The notes under the pieces were generated by a model. The model was not told the DNA's origin and did not search any database. It saw only the letters and a program-made list of their open reading frames with translations. Made by a program: the position numbers and the translations under genes. Below are positions 1 through 9,552 of a DNA stretch of 64,000 nt, in pieces. Source of the DNA: Bacteroidota bacterium (GTDB lineage: Bacteria > Bacteroidota > Bacteroidia > Bacteroidales > Prolixibacteraceae); assembly GCA_023251435.1 (NCBI GenBank), contig JAHEYU010000003.1:1-64000 (forward strand), in the 5' to 3' direction. How positions within the stretch are numbered: position 1 is the stretch's first letter; every line of letters begins with the position of its first letter.

Positions 1-714
1 ATCAGCAAAATCAATAAACGCGTTCAGGCTGTATCCAGTGGTATTTTTAATCTTGAATTTATATCGGATACGATCAGCCAGCGGGGTGTTTGCCTTGATC
101 GACTGACCCAATTCAGTTATTTTCCTGATTATCTCGGGGTGCTTTTGCTGAAATTCCGTTTTGCTCTGTGAATCGCTGGTGTTGAGGACAGTTCCATCGA
201 AGAAGATGATTTTCATCCCGGCTACCGTCTGGTAGGAGTTGTCGGCAGTTCCGCAGCACATTCCACTGGCGTTGTTGGCAGCAATTCCGCCAATCATGGC
301 CGAATTAATCGAAGCCGGGTCTGGTCCTATTTTTCGTTTGTAAGGAGCAAGCAGGTTGTTTACTTTGCTTCCAATCAAACCAGGTTGCAGACGGATTTTT
401 CCTCCGTTTGAAAGAATTTCGTATTTTTTCCAATGCTCACCAGCAATCACCAGCACCGAATCGGAAATAGCCTGCCCCGACAAACTGGTTCCGGCAGCCC
501 TGAAAGTGACAGGAAGTGAAAGTTTGGTGGTTTCTTCCAGAATAAAAGATATTTCCTGTTCGTCTTTCGCTTTGACTACGAGTTTGGGAATCATCCGATA
601 GAAACTGGCATCGGTGCCAAATGCAAGCGTATTAAGTGGATCGTGAAACATTCGCTTCGGATCTATCTTTTCGGATAAACGTTGATGTAATTTTATGTAA
701 CTTCCTGTAATCAT
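1..714 (-). CDS. FAD-binding D-lactate/glycolate-type dehydrogenase, N-terminal part (runs off the window)
   Basis: The first 238 codons of a flavoprotein are visible; the rest lies beyond base 1. The start ATG is at 712-714. The visible part is the FAD-binding PCMH half of the FAD_binding_4 family: residues around 75-85 read TFRAAGTSLSGQA, the typical FAD pyrophosphate-binding loop, and a later GPDPASINSAMIGG stretch followed by NNASGMCCGT is characteristic of large FAD/Fe-S D-lactate dehydrogenases (Dld/YdiJ-like). Such enzymes oxidise D-2-hydroxy acids and pass electrons to quinone or cytochrome. Whether the C-terminal cysteine-rich Fe-S domain is present cannot be seen. The family is clear; the exact substrate is not. 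Confidence 0.85.
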   Translation of the reverse strand, partial: MITGSYIKLHQRLSEKIDPKRMFHDPLNTLAFGTDASFYRMIPKLVVKAKDEQEISFILEETTKLSLPVTFRAAGTSLSGQAISDSVLVIAGEHWKKYEILSNGGKIRLQPGLIGSKVNNLLAPYKRKIGPDPASINSAMIGGIAANNASGMCCGTADNSYQTVAGMKIIFFDGTVLNTSDSQSKTEFQQKHPEIIRKITELGQSIKANTPLADRIRYKFKIKNTTGYSLNAFIDFAD

Positions 715-764
715 GGTGGTAAGATTCAGTAAGGCTTTTGCTTTTTAATATAGAATCATTGATA

Positions 765-772
765 CAAATATA
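765..772 (-). promoter_or_regulatory. Bacteroidetes -7 element (TATATTTG) upstream of the FAD dehydrogenase
   Basis: The minus strand reads TATATTTG, an exact match to TAnnTTTG, about 50 bases upstream of the start codon at 714. No convincing TTTG -33 box lies at the usual distance, so this is a partial match. Confidence 0.35.
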
Positions 773-871
773 GGATAGTCATGACTAAATCCAGTATCAA
801 AATCTATAAAATTGTATGTTGTATTACCAATTGTCAGGCATTCAATCTGATTTGTCGTACTGAGTTGAAAT

Positions 872-908
872 AAAAAAGCCGAATCCCTCAATATTTGGAA
901 TCCGGCTT
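872..908 (-). terminator. Rho-independent terminator after the 125-aa secreted protein gene
   Basis: On the minus strand AAGCCGGATTCC pairs, with wobbles, with GGGATTCGGCTT across a short AT-rich loop and is followed by a T run. It lies about 20 bases beyond the stop codon of the gene ending at 930. Confidence 0.7.
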
Positions 909-929
909 ATATTATATTTTGGTGTAATT

Positions 930-1307
930 CTATTTTTCTTTCTTTTCGGCTGTCAAAGTTTTAGGACCTTCAGGAGAATCAACCGTACCCGATAATTTGT
1001 TTTTATCTCTTGTAAGTTCAACATTAATCGGGCTGCCTTCCACATAAGTTGTAAAGGTAATCTTTCCCTTTTCAATCTTAAGATTGGTGGCCACCAGTTC
1101 ACCAGCTTCCAGTTTTATTACACAAACCGTTTGTCCCTCTTTTTCCAAGAAGATAATACTTCCTTTTTCATAACCATAAGGGGCATCGCTAACCTGATAA
1201 ACCCATTCACCGATTAAGGGTTTGCTTTTTTCTTCGGGCAGAAGTTTAAAAGATGAAAACGCAGATATTGCAACCAGAAATAGTAAGGCTAAAAGTTGTT
1301 TTTTCAT
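930..1307 (-). CDS. Small secreted protein of unknown function
   Basis: 125 residues. A signal peptide is evident (MKKQLLALLFLVAISAFSSF, lysines then a hydrophobic stretch). The mature part is a short beta-rich domain with a GEWVYQV motif, alternating charged and hydrophobic strands and a lysine-rich tail. This GxW...G pattern resembles small lipocalin-like or DUF2147-like periplasmic proteins of Bacteroidetes, but I do not recognise a named family with confidence. It is a single gene with its own terminator. No function is assigned. Confidence 0.75.
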   Translation of the reverse strand: MKKQLLALLFLVAISAFSSFKLLPEEKSKPLIGEWVYQVSDAPYGYEKGSIIFLEKEGQTVCVIKLEAGELVATNLKIEKGKITFTTYVEGSPINVELTRDKNKLSGTVDSPEGPKTLTAEKKEK

Positions 1308-1364
1308 TCCAGAAGATTTGAGGTTAATAATTTCGATATATTCTCAAGGCGTTAAATTTGAGCC

Positions 1365-2624
1365 TTAAATATATAATTGTTCTTTGAAACTATCTTGTTT
1401 TTCTGATGAAATAGCTGTTTCGTGTATTCCATTTTTAGAAATAGCTTTCTTTTGGATTAACCGACCATTGGTATAATGGCCGTTTGATGTCGATAAAGCT
1501 GGTTCAGAATATATTCCTAATTTATTATTGGTGATTTTTATTACAGATTTTTCATAATTTTTCTCAATCTTGTTTCGTTCCCATTTAAGAATCAGATTTG
1601 GAATATATGCCACAATAAATCCAATTGACAATAAGCTTATAATCAAATTATTGATGTTGAGTGACCGGTTTAGCGTGAAGGCCAGACCAATAAAGAGAAT
1701 ATTAAAGAATATAATGAGAAGCGTAGATTTTAAATGTGAGTGTGTTAATTGCAAGCATTTGTGATGAATGTGGTTCATATCAGCAGAAAAAGGAGAGCGT
1801 TTTTCGGATAGACGAATAAAAAAGACACGAAGTGTGTCAATTATTGGTACAATTAATATTCCGATTGATACAACTGGAGCTGCATTTATAGCATACGGTC
1901 CTTGTTGAAGGATATTAAATTCGTTAAACTTAATTACGATAATAACCATAACAACCCCAAGAATCAGGGAACCTGTATCGCCCATAAATATCTTGTTCTT
2001 TTTTCCAAATACATTGAAAATGAAGAATCCAACCAAGCTGCCGGATAAACTGAAGCACATAATTCCATATTCAGGATGACCTGCCAGCAAAAACCATAAA
2101 CCAAATACAGATGAAACAACAATGCTGACACCTGCAGCCAGCCCGTCGATACCGTCGATTAGATTAAATGCATTGATCAGTGCAATCATCGTAAATAATG
2201 TAATTAATAAGCTTACCGCGTAGTTAATCTCGTATAAACCAAACGCTCCCTGAAGATTTGTAAACCTTATATCTCCCAAAGTAATAAGCATGATCGCTGT
2301 TGCAACCTGGACAATCAGCTTTTTTGTTGCCGAAATGTCCATCAGGTCGTCCTTCAACCCAATAAAAAACATGATAACAGAAGCTGCAATCAGGTATTTT
2401 AATTCATTAAATATATATCCATCGGTTGCGATTATTGAACTTAAGATAAAACCAATAAAAATGGCCACCCCACCAAGTGTTGGCACAACTGCTTTTGAGG
2501 CCTTTCGTTCGTTTGGAGTATCGAAAAGATGTTTTGCAAATGAAACGCGAATGAGAGGGGGAATGGTTAAATATACTAAGCTAAATCCTATTAAAAATGC
2601 TAATATTGAATAGATTATGCTCAT
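1365..2624 (-). CDS. WecA/TagO-like undecaprenyl-phosphate sugar-1-phosphate transferase
   Basis: 419 residues with about eleven membrane segments. Family motifs of the MraY/WecA/TagO glycosyltransferase 4 superfamily are present: GLKDDL (about 90), NAFNLIDGIDGLAAG (about 150), the catalytic-loop aspartate in IFMGDTGS (about 213) and the cytoplasmic NHIHHK motif (about 284). The enzyme would transfer a sugar-1-phosphate, commonly GlcNAc-1-P, to undecaprenyl phosphate and so start O-antigen, capsule or wall glycan synthesis at the inner membrane. The C-terminal 70 residues are a hydrophilic tail not needed by the family. It stands alone with its own promoter. The sugar specificity cannot be read from the sequence. 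Confidence 0.88.
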   Translation of the reverse strand: MSIIYSILAFLIGFSLVYLTIPPLIRVSFAKHLFDTPNERKASKAVVPTLGGVAIFIGFILSSIIATDGYIFNELKYLIAASVIMFFIGLKDDLMDISATKKLIVQVATAIMLITLGDIRFTNLQGAFGLYEINYAVSLLITLFTMIALINAFNLIDGIDGLAAGVSIVVSSVFGLWFLLAGHPEYGIMCFSLSGSLVGFFIFNVFGKKNKIFMGDTGSLILGVVMVIIVIKFNEFNILQQGPYAINAAPVVSIGILIVPIIDTLRVFFIRLSEKRSPFSADMNHIHHKCLQLTHSHLKSTLLIIFFNILFIGLAFTLNRSLNINNLIISLLSIGFIVAYIPNLILKWERNKIEKNYEKSVIKITNNKLGIYSEPALSTSNGHYTNGRLIQKKAISKNGIHETAISSEKQDSFKEQLYI

Positions 2625-2643
2625 GTTAATTTTGATTTTGAAA

Positions 2644-2675
2644 CAAAGTTATTGCTTTTCTAAATAATATCTCAA
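2644..2675 (-). promoter_or_regulatory. Bacteroidetes-type promoter for the WecA-like gene
   Basis: The minus strand has TTG (2673-2675), a 21-base spacer and an exact TAACTTTG -7 box (2644-2651), about 20 bases before the start codon at 2624. Confidence 0.55.
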
Positions 2676-2750
2676 GAAAAGCTGATTTAAAAATTACTAT
2701 TTACTTTTACTTAACGCCAAAACATGAAATATGTTTTTTAACAGTTCTGT

Positions 2751-2784
2751 ATTTTGTCATTTTTTAAGTAAAAAATGACAAAAT
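2751..2784. repeat. Perfect 34-bp palindrome (16-bp arms)
   Basis: The left arm ATTTTGTCATTTTTTA is mirrored exactly after a two-base AG centre. Ending in A/T runs on both strands, it could be an operator or a weak bidirectional terminator; it lies far from either start codon. Confidence 0.8.
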
Positions 2785-2946
2785 CTATTTGATGTATCTG
2801 ATTTCATCAGCTTTTTAATTACTAAGTTAAGAATTAAAAAGGGGTCCAACATTTTTTTGATATTGAAAGATAATTGGCAAAGTTATTTTGTGTAAGTATG
2901 AAAGTATTATATAATTAACTCAAAAAATTATATAATTCACACTTTA

Positions 2947-2954
2947 TAATTTTG
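2947..2954 (+). promoter_or_regulatory. Possible -7 element (TAATTTTG) for tex
   Basis: An exact TAnnTTTG match 126 bases upstream of the tex start. No -33 box is recognisable at the right spacing, so this is tentative. Confidence 0.3.
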
Positions 2955-3079
2955 CTTCAAAAGTCTCATTCTTAATACGAAACAGGCAGTAAACGGACAA
3001 TAAAGAAATACAATTCCCCTGGCATGTTCGTTTCATACAAAAAAACTAACTTCGAACCTCATTTTTTTTATTTCAGATT

Positions 3080-5218
3080 ATGGATCAGACTATCATACGA
3101 ATAATTGCTCAATTAGTTGGAATTCAGGATATACAGGTAATAAATACCGTTCAATTACTAAATGAAGGAGCAACAGTGCCATTTATTTCCAGATACAGGA
3201 AGGAGAGAACCGGGAGTCTCGATGAAGTTCAGATAGAATCGGTTAGAGATGCCAAAGAAAAGATGGAAGAATTGCTGAAACGCAAGGAAACTATCCTGAA
3301 AACAATTCAGGAACAAGACTTACTTACAGCTGAATTACAGAAACGTATTGAAGATTGTTTTGATCTGATTGAACTGGAAGATATTTACCTGCCTTATAAG
3401 CCAAAACGCCGCACACGCGCATCAATTGCCCGCGAAAAAGGATTGGAACCACTGGCCAAAATAATTATGAATCAAAATGAGCCGGATATTGAACACAGGG
3501 CTCATTCGTTTGTAAACGAGTTGGTTGATTCGGTTGAGGAGGCATTGGCCGGGGCGCGTGATATTATTGCAGAATGGATCAACGAAAATGAAAAGGCAAG
3601 AGCGATTGTTCGTCGGGCATTCGATTCGGGAGCTTTAATTACCTGTAAACTTATTAAAGGAAAAGAAGTTGAGGGTGCAAAATACAATGATTATTTCGAT
3701 TGGAAAGAACCATTGAAAAAATGCCCGTCTCATCGTTTGTTGGCAATGCGTCGTGGTGAAAACGAAGGTTTTTTGCGTGTATCGGTCTCTCCTGAAGGTG
3801 ACGAAGCAGTTGCGCGGTTGAAACGATTCTTTATTCACAGCAACAACGCCTGCACCGATCAGATGGAGTTGGCGGTTAGCGATGCATATAAAAGATTGCT
3901 TGAACCATCGATTGAGACTGAATATGCAAATTCATCGAAGGAAAAAGCAGATGATGAAGCCATACGCGTATTTGCTGAAAATCTGCGTCAATTGTTATTG
4001 GGTGCTCCTCTTGGTCAAATGCGGGTGCTGGCCATTGATCCGGGTTACCGAAGCGGATGCAAGGTGGTTTGTTTGGATGCTCAGGGAAATTTGTTGCACA
4101 ACGAAACCATTTATCCGCACAAACCGCAGGAAGAAACCAAGCAGGCGGCGAGAAAAATGTCATCACTTGTAAGTGCTTACCAGATTGAAGCCGTTGCTAT
4201 TGGCAACGGAACTGCCAGCAGGGAGACAGAACAATTCATCAAGAAACTGCATTTCGACCGTGAATTGAAGGTTTATGTGGTTTCTGAAGATGGCGCATCC
4301 ATTTATTCCGCCTCAAAGATTGCACGAGAAGAATTTCCGCAATACGACGTAACTGTTCGTGGTGCCGTTTCAATTGGCCGCCGTTTGATGGATCCACTGG
4401 CAGAGCTGGTTAAAATTGATCCGAAATCGATTGGTGTTGGGCAGTATCAGCACGATGTTGATCAGAAGAAATTAAAAAATAGCCTGGATAAAGTTGTTGA
4501 ATCGAGTGTGAACCTGGTTGGTGTAAATGTAAACACAGCTTCAAAGCACTTGCTTACTTATATCTCTGGACTTGGCCCGCAACTGGCTCAAAATATAGTT
4601 GATTACCGGAAAGAAAACGGACCATTTAGCGCAAGAAGCGAGATACAGAAAGTTCCGCGAATGGGGGCAAAAGCTTACGAACAATCCGCCGGATTTTTAC
4701 GGATTCCGGAAGCTGAAAATCCTTTGGATAAAACTGCTGTACATCCAGAATCGTATCATGTGGTAGCGAAGATGGCCAAAGATCTGAAATGTAGTATTCA
4801 GGAATTAATTTCAGAAAAGAAACTTCAGGAAAAAATAGTATTGACTGCATATATAACCGATAAAATCGGGTTGCCAACCCTTGAGGATATTAAACGCGAA
4901 TTAGCCAAACCCGGACGTGATCCCCGAAAAGGTATTAAAGTATTCGAATTTGCTCCAAATATTTTTAAAGTTGAAGATATTGAAGTGGGAATGGTGTTGC
5001 CTGGAATCGTGACCAACATTACCAAGTTCGGGGCTTTTGTTGATGTGGGTGTAAAGCAGGATGGATTGGTACATGTATCGCAAATGGCCGATCGCTTTAT
5101 TAGCGATCCGGCCGAAATTGTTAAATTACATCAGCATGTACATGTAAAGGTAATTGAACTCGATTTACAGAGAAAACGAATCCAATTAAGTTTAAAGCAA
5201 GCTCCGCAGAATCAGTAA
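3080..5218 (+). CDS. tex: Tex-family RNA-binding transcription accessory protein
   Basis: 712 residues, slightly shorter than the roughly 770 of other Tex proteins. Domain order fits the family: N-terminal helical Tex domain (1-190) with ISRYRKERTGSLDE, a YqgF-like RNase H fold (about 315-450, starting VLAIDPGYRSGCK), helix-hairpin-helix repeats (about 490-560) and a C-terminal S1 RNA-binding domain (about 636-705, GIVTNITKFGAFVDVGVKQD). Tex binds nucleic acid and affects transcription and stress tolerance; its exact activity is unsettled. The 3' end overlaps the convergent pspC gene by seven bases. No partner genes are co-transcribed. Confidence 0.95.
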   Translation: MDQTIIRIIAQLVGIQDIQVINTVQLLNEGATVPFISRYRKERTGSLDEVQIESVRDAKEKMEELLKRKETILKTIQEQDLLTAELQKRIEDCFDLIELEDIYLPYKPKRRTRASIAREKGLEPLAKIIMNQNEPDIEHRAHSFVNELVDSVEEALAGARDIIAEWINENEKARAIVRRAFDSGALITCKLIKGKEVEGAKYNDYFDWKEPLKKCPSHRLLAMRRGENEGFLRVSVSPEGDEAVARLKRFFIHSNNACTDQMELAVSDAYKRLLEPSIETEYANSSKEKADDEAIRVFAENLRQLLLGAPLGQMRVLAIDPGYRSGCKVVCLDAQGNLLHNETIYPHKPQEETKQAARKMSSLVSAYQIEAVAIGNGTASRETEQFIKKLHFDRELKVYVVSEDGASIYSASKIAREEFPQYDVTVRGAVSIGRRLMDPLAELVKIDPKSIGVGQYQHDVDQKKLKNSLDKVVESSVNLVGVNVNTASKHLLTYISGLGPQLAQNIVDYRKENGPFSARSEIQKVPRMGAKAYEQSAGFLRIPEAENPLDKTAVHPESYHVVAKMAKDLKCSIQELISEKKLQEKIVLTAYITDKIGLPTLEDIKRELAKPGRDPRKGIKVFEFAPNIFKVEDIEVGMVLPGIVTNITKFGAFVDVGVKQDGLVHVSQMADRFISDPAEIVKLHQHVHVKVIELDLQRKRIQLSLKQAPQNQ

Positions 5219-5412
5219 ATTTTTTCCACCGGGATAATTGCCCACATAATCAGGTATGCAATTAGTCCGGGGAAACCAACGCTGGCAATTGATAATACTA
5301 CGTATCCGATACGTACGATTGTCGGATCAATATCAAAATAGTTAGCTATTCCGGCCAATACACCGGCGACCATTTTGTCGTTCGATCTGGTAAGTCTTTT
5401 TTGTGGTGCCAT
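5212..5412 (-). CDS. PspC-domain membrane protein
   Basis: 66 residues, essentially one PspC domain: RLTRSNDKMVAGVLAGIANY, then a hydrophobic segment with an FPGLIAYLIMWAIIP core. PspC-domain proteins sit in the inner membrane and sense envelope stress in other bacteria; in Bacteroidetes short stand-alone versions like this are common and their job is unclear. Tail-to-tail overlap with tex and only two bases from the acidic gene upstream, so probably co-transcribed with it. Confidence 0.88.
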   Translation of the reverse strand: MAPQKRLTRSNDKMVAGVLAGIANYFDIDPTIVRIGYVVLSIASVGFPGLIAYLIMWAIIPVEKIY

Positions 5413-5414
5413 AA

Positions 5415-5669
5415 TTAGTCGTCCTCCCCGTCTTCAAAATAACTATCCTGATTTTCTAATTCAGCTTCAAGAAACTCTTCAGCTTCTTCGAGCAACTGGG
5501 CAATAAGTTCCTTGTCATTCGGTTCATCGTCAATCCAGTGAATTTCCTGGTTGACAGAAAAGTCTTCAATGTCACTTCCTACAATAAACCTGGGATTTTC
5601 GTTGTGAACAACAAAAATAAAATCAGGCATTTCCTGAGAGTTGTCGGCAAGCAAAAATTTTGGTAGCAT
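5415..5669 (-). CDS. Small acidic protein of unknown function
   Basis: 84 residues, strongly acidic in its C-terminal half (runs of E and D from about residue 45) and starting MLPKFLLADNSQE. No transmembrane segment or known motif. The short gap to the PspC gene suggests a two-gene transcript. It resembles small conserved Bacteroidetes proteins, but I cannot name a family. Confidence 0.75.
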   Translation of the reverse strand: MLPKFLLADNSQEMPDFIFVVHNENPRFIVGSDIEDFSVNQEIHWIDDEPNDKELIAQLLEEAEEFLEAELENQDSYFEDGEDD

Positions 5670-5888
5670 AGTTTTCTGTTTTTTAATTTGTAAACAAATT
5701 TAGATAAAAAAGGGAATTTAAGACATGAATGTCAATCAATTTTAAGGCTTTAACAATTCAGTAACTTTTAAATCCTGAATTGACCTTCAATTAATATGCG
5801 GTTAAGATGCTTTGTAAGCAAAGATTATATTTCAGGTTAAGAAGTTATTATTATTTTTAGCACAAATTGATCAAAATAAAACTGGAAT

Positions 5889-7571
5889 ATGCAAAGTTTA
5901 AATGAATTCTTGACGTTAATTGACAGTTATATTGGTAGTTCTCAGTGGTTTGTTTATTTCCTGTTGGGTACAGGGCTTTTTTTTACTATTTACTTAAAGT
6001 TTCCTCAATTTCGATTTTTAAAATACTCTCTTCGTATTGTACGCGGTAAATTCGATCGGCCCGGCGATGTGGGCGATACCTCGCATTTTCAGGCTCTTGC
6101 TACAGCTCTTTCCGGAACTGTTGGTACCGGAAACATTGCCGGAGTTGCATTAGCTATTCATTTGGGAGGTCCGGCGGCTTTATTCTGGATGTTGATGACT
6201 GCCGTAATCGGGATGACTACCAAATTTGTGGAAGTAACCTTATCTCATAAATATCGTGAAATTGCTGCTGATGGAACTGTTTCAGGAGGTCCGATGTATT
6301 ACATGAAAAACCGCTTGAACATGAAATGGCTGGCTGTTATTTTTGCCATTGCGACTGTACTTTCATCATTCGGAACTGGCAGTTTGCCTCAGATTAACAG
6401 CATCGCCAGTTCTGCTTTTACAACTTTCGGAATTGCACCGATTGTAACCGGTGCGGTATTGTCTGTTATTCTCGCCTTTGTAATTATCGGCGGAATCAAA
6501 CGCATTGCAAAGGTTACAGAAATGATGGTACCGATTATGGCGATTATTTATTTCGTTGGTTCAATTGGTGTTATCGGATACAATTACGAAAATATTATTC
6601 CTTCATTAATTGCTGTTGTCAGCGATGTATTTACCGGAACTGCTGCAGTTGGAGGTTTCCTGGGTGCAGGATTTTCCTTCGCATTTAACAGGGGCGTAAA
6701 TCGTGGTTTATTCTCGAACGAAGCAGGGCAGGGGTCTGCACCTATTGCGCATGCTGCGGCACGTGCTCATGAACCTGTTTCCGAAGGTTTGGTTGCTTTA
6801 CTCGAACCGTTTATCGATACCATAATCATTTGTATGCTTACCGGACTGGTGGTTTTATCATCAGGAGTATGGTCAAAAAAAATTGATAACCAGTTTCAGT
6901 ACTCTGATTTGGTAGTTTTGAATGGCAATTATACCGACCAAAACCCGGAAGGAGTTAAAACATTGTACCACCACTTATCGGGTAAAGAATCATTGGAGGC
7001 ATTTACTGGTAATTTGGTGGTAGCCGATGGGCAAATCAACAATACTGATGTAACTGTGCTTCATTCACGTTCAGTAGCCGAAGATGTTCTTGTTTTAAAA
7101 GATAAAAAGAAGCTGACCGGAGAAATACTGGTTCAGAATGGGAAAGTGGTTAATACCGAAAAATTAATATTTACAGGTAAGTCGCTGATCCATAGCGCTG
7201 CGTTAACCACAGAAGCTTTCACGAAAAGTTGGTTTGGCGAATATGGCCGGTATATTGTTTCAATTGGAATTTTACTCTTTGCTTTCTCAACAGCTATTTC
7301 GTGGTCGTATTATGGTGGCCGGGCTATCATCTTCTTGTTTGGCGTAAAAGGCGATATTTATTTCCGTATCGTTTATGTTATTGGTTTCTTTCTTGCTTCG
7401 TTTACCGATACCACCATCATCTGGACATTGTCTGGAGTTACCATTGCCTTAATGACCATTCCAAACTTATTTGGGATTCTGATGCTGCACAAGGAAATGA
7501 AATCAGAAGTTGGTTTGTTTTGGAAAGAGTGGGCAAGCCGTTTCCCCGGAGAGAAAGTACCGAAAAATTAA
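5889..7571 (+). CDS. Sodium:amino-acid symporter, AGCS (alanine/glycine) family, with a large hydrophilic insert
   Basis: 560 residues; typical AGCS proteins have about 450-490. Family signatures: [16 protein letters not shown] (about 78-93), GGPMYYMK (about 134) and [20 protein letters not shown] (about 267-286). It would import alanine or glycine with sodium across the inner membrane. Between about residues 325 and 435, after the eighth membrane segment, lies an extra soluble stretch of roughly 110 residues rich in N, D, K and V, after which the last membrane helices resume. The gene stands alone with a strong terminator. Confidence 0.9.
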   Translation: MQSLNEFLTLIDSYIGSSQWFVYFLLGTGLFFTIYLKFPQFRFLKYSLRIVRGKFDRPGDVGDTSHFQALATALSGTVGTGNIAGVALAIHLGGPAALFWMLMTAVIGMTTKFVEVTLSHKYREIAADGTVSGGPMYYMKNRLNMKWLAVIFAIATVLSSFGTGSLPQINSIASSAFTTFGIAPIVTGAVLSVILAFVIIGGIKRIAKVTEMMVPIMAIIYFVGSIGVIGYNYENIIPSLIAVVSDVFTGTAAVGGFLGAGFSFAFNRGVNRGLFSNEAGQGSAPIAHAAARAHEPVSEGLVALLEPFIDTIIICMLTGLVVLSSGVWSKKIDNQFQYSDLVVLNGNYTDQNPEGVKTLYHHLSGKESLEAFTGNLVVADGQINNTDVTVLHSRSVAEDVLVLKDKKKLTGEILVQNGKVVNTEKLIFTGKSLIHSAALTTEAFTKSWFGEYGRYIVSIGILLFAFSTAISWSYYGGRAIIFLFGVKGDIYFRIVYVIGFFLASFTDTTIIWTLSGVTIALMTIPNLFGILMLHKEMKSEVGLFWKEWASRFPGEKVPKN

Positions 7572-7590
7572 AGTAAAAACATATAACTAA

Positions 7591-7624
7591 AAAAGAGCGA
7601 TTCAAACAGAGACGCTCTTTTTTT
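7591..7624. terminator. Rho-independent terminator after the AGCS symporter
   Basis: AAAGAGCG pairs with CGCTCTTT across a 13-base loop, followed by T7. The A run on the other side would let it serve the convergent phosphoesterase gene too. Confidence 0.85.
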
Positions 7625-7784
7625 AGTTGCTTTTTTATCTTTTCGATTCAGACAGAATTGAAAAACAGGATGATCTGTTCCATATCTTTTACTTTCACTA
7701 TTGCCATTTATAACTGCCTAAAAGATTGTTAAAGGGAAAGTTTCGGGATAATTTGTTCCGCGAATTTGTGGTTTTACTCTATGA

Positions 7785-9365
7785 TTATCGTTCGGCAATA
7801 CGGTAACTGCTTTTCTGAGATAAAGTGCGACCAAACATATCGATTGCTTTTATCTCAATTGAGTGTTGCCCTGCCGGTAATTTGGTTGGTACTCCGATTC
7901 CCCATAGGTGCTGGCAATCAACCGGGTTCGATGGCCGCCGGTCGCCAATTACCTCGTCGCTGAAATCCCATTCGTGCAAAAGATGCAGGTAGGTCGGATC
8001 TTGCACAACAATGCGATGCATGGGTTTCCAATCTCCATCACTTACACGGCAAAAAACCTGATCGTTCGAACTTCCAATAAAGAAATTGGCATAAATTCCG
8101 GCTGAAGATCTTTGGTTGTGTCCAACTACCTTTGGAGCAAAGATTTCGAAATATTGATCGGATGGTTTTCCGGCAACTTTATAATCGAAGGTATATTTAT
8201 TCTGGTCAAACTTCATGAAAACATAGCCCTTGGGTGTTCCGTCGCGCATGGTTGACAATGGCACTCCGTTTTCGTTGGGTTTCCCGCTATACCAGTCGCC
8301 ACAAGAGGCACCTACATTAAAATGGTGATGTTTCTTTTCCTGAAGCCAGCCGGTTTCCTTTCCCATAAAAACCTGTTCCTGGTAATGAGTGTGAGCCGAC
8401 ATTGAAAGGGTGAACGGAAAATCTTTCAGGATTTGAAACAGACGTTCACGGTCGGCATCGCGGAATGGGTCGCCATCTTCATCTTCACTTATTGGAATGT
8501 GAAAAGCCAGCACAATGAGTTTATCTTTCGGGACAAGTTTGAGGTTGTTCTCCACAAAATCGAGCTGATCTTTTCTGAAACCTCCCCAATAGCCCTTCTG
8601 GTCGCGAGGGTCGGGATACAAAATATCATCGAGGACAATAAAGTGGACTTTGCCATGATTGAATGCGTAATTGGCCGGTCCGAAGTTGCGTTCGAAGGTT
8701 TCGTCGCTAAGCGAATCTGTTGTAACATCGTAATTTTCGTCGTGATTGCCAATCACATTGTACCAGGGTATCCCGACATGTTTGATGGCGTTTTTATATG
8801 GTACATGTAAATCAAGGTTGTCGCCAACAAGGTCGCCTAAACTTATGCCAAATTCAACGCCCTGAATGTTTTCAACTTCTTTCACCACTCCACGGTAAAA
8901 ATAATCTACCTCTGTTTCGCTGTAAGGCTGAGGGTCGCCAAACACCAGCATGGTAAATTGTTCCTTTTCTGAAATTGGAATAAGCGGAAAGTCGAGCGAT
9001 TTGGGAAGAGCCCCGGTTGGTGTGGTTCCTGCAAATTTTAGTTCCGGCGAACCATTGGGTTTATGTATGTAATAAAACTGCGGCTGGTTCAACTCGTTCA
9101 CCGGCACTGTGTGAGTCGATGGTTTTATCACAAAAATGATATTGTCGTTTGATACCGGGAGCGTGTATTCGCCTTTCGTATTGGTGAGAACGACTTCTAC
9201 TCCATTTGAAACAGAAACGTTCGGTATTCCTTTTTCGTTGCGATCCTTCTTGTTATTTCGGTTCAGGTCTTCGTAAACAATACCATTCGCCCTGTTTTGC
9301 GCCATTGTTTCCGGCGTAAGGCATAGATATACAGTGACTAATAGGAAAATAGATAAGAATTTCAT
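7785..9365 (-). CDS. Secreted calcineurin-like metallophosphoesterase
   Basis: 526 residues with a signal peptide (MKFLSIFLLVTVYLCL...MAQ). Order: N-terminal beta-sandwich with calcium-loop-like DLNRNNKKDRNEKG (about 33-46), central metallophosphatase core with metal ligands in FGDPQPY, SLGDLVGD, GNHDEN, AFHIP and SAHTHY, then a C-terminal beta domain. This architecture (MetallophosN, Metallophos, MetallophosC) is known from Bacteroidetes proteins thought to hydrolyse phosphomonoesters or phosphodiesters outside the cytoplasm. The substrate is unknown. It is a monocistronic gene facing the AGCS terminator. Confidence 0.88.
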   Translation of the reverse strand: MKFLSIFLLVTVYLCLTPETMAQNRANGIVYEDLNRNNKKDRNEKGIPNVSVSNGVEVVLTNTKGEYTLPVSNDNIIFVIKPSTHTVPVNELNQPQFYYIHKPNGSPELKFAGTTPTGALPKSLDFPLIPISEKEQFTMLVFGDPQPYSETEVDYFYRGVVKEVENIQGVEFGISLGDLVGDNLDLHVPYKNAIKHVGIPWYNVIGNHDENYDVTTDSLSDETFERNFGPANYAFNHGKVHFIVLDDILYPDPRDQKGYWGGFRKDQLDFVENNLKLVPKDKLIVLAFHIPISEDEDGDPFRDADRERLFQILKDFPFTLSMSAHTHYQEQVFMGKETGWLQEKKHHHFNVGASCGDWYSGKPNENGVPLSTMRDGTPKGYVFMKFDQNKYTFDYKVAGKPSDQYFEIFAPKVVGHNQRSSAGIYANFFIGSSNDQVFCRVSDGDWKPMHRIVVQDPTYLHLLHEWDFSDEVIGDRRPSNPVDCQHLWGIGVPTKLPAGQHSIEIKAIDMFGRTLSQKSSYRIAER

Positions 9366-9503
9366 GTAAATAATTTTTAAGTTTTAATCGAATAAATTTT
9401 TACAACATAAATACAACAAAAATTAATGTGGGAAAGGATGAATGAATGATTAATCTTTAATAAACAAACCATTACAAATTGTAGTTCATTGAAAAATATT
9501 GAG

Positions 9504-9534
9504 TTTGTAAGCTGAATGCTTCTTCGTACTTTTG
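9504..9534 (+). promoter_or_regulatory. Consensus Bacteroidetes promoter for mutS2
   Basis: TTTG (9504-9507), exactly 19 bases, then TACTTTTG (9527-9534). Both boxes match the Bacteroidetes housekeeping consensus. The predicted start of transcription is near 9541, leaving a leader of about 12 bases before the ATG at 9553. Confidence 0.75.
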
Positions 9535-9552
9535 CACCCGTAATAAAAAGGT

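Larger units (their letters stand above)
2625..3079. other. 455-bp AT-rich divergent intergenic region with several inverted repeats
   Basis: No gene is seen. It holds a perfect 16-bp-arm inverted repeat with a 2-base centre (2751-2784), a 10-bp-arm repeat (2811-2841; CTTTTTAATT and its complement), a smaller AAAACAT/ATGTTTT hairpin near 2730, and two copies of an ATTATATAATT-like motif near 2906-2937. It separates the WecA-like gene and tex. See findings. Confidence 0.6.
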
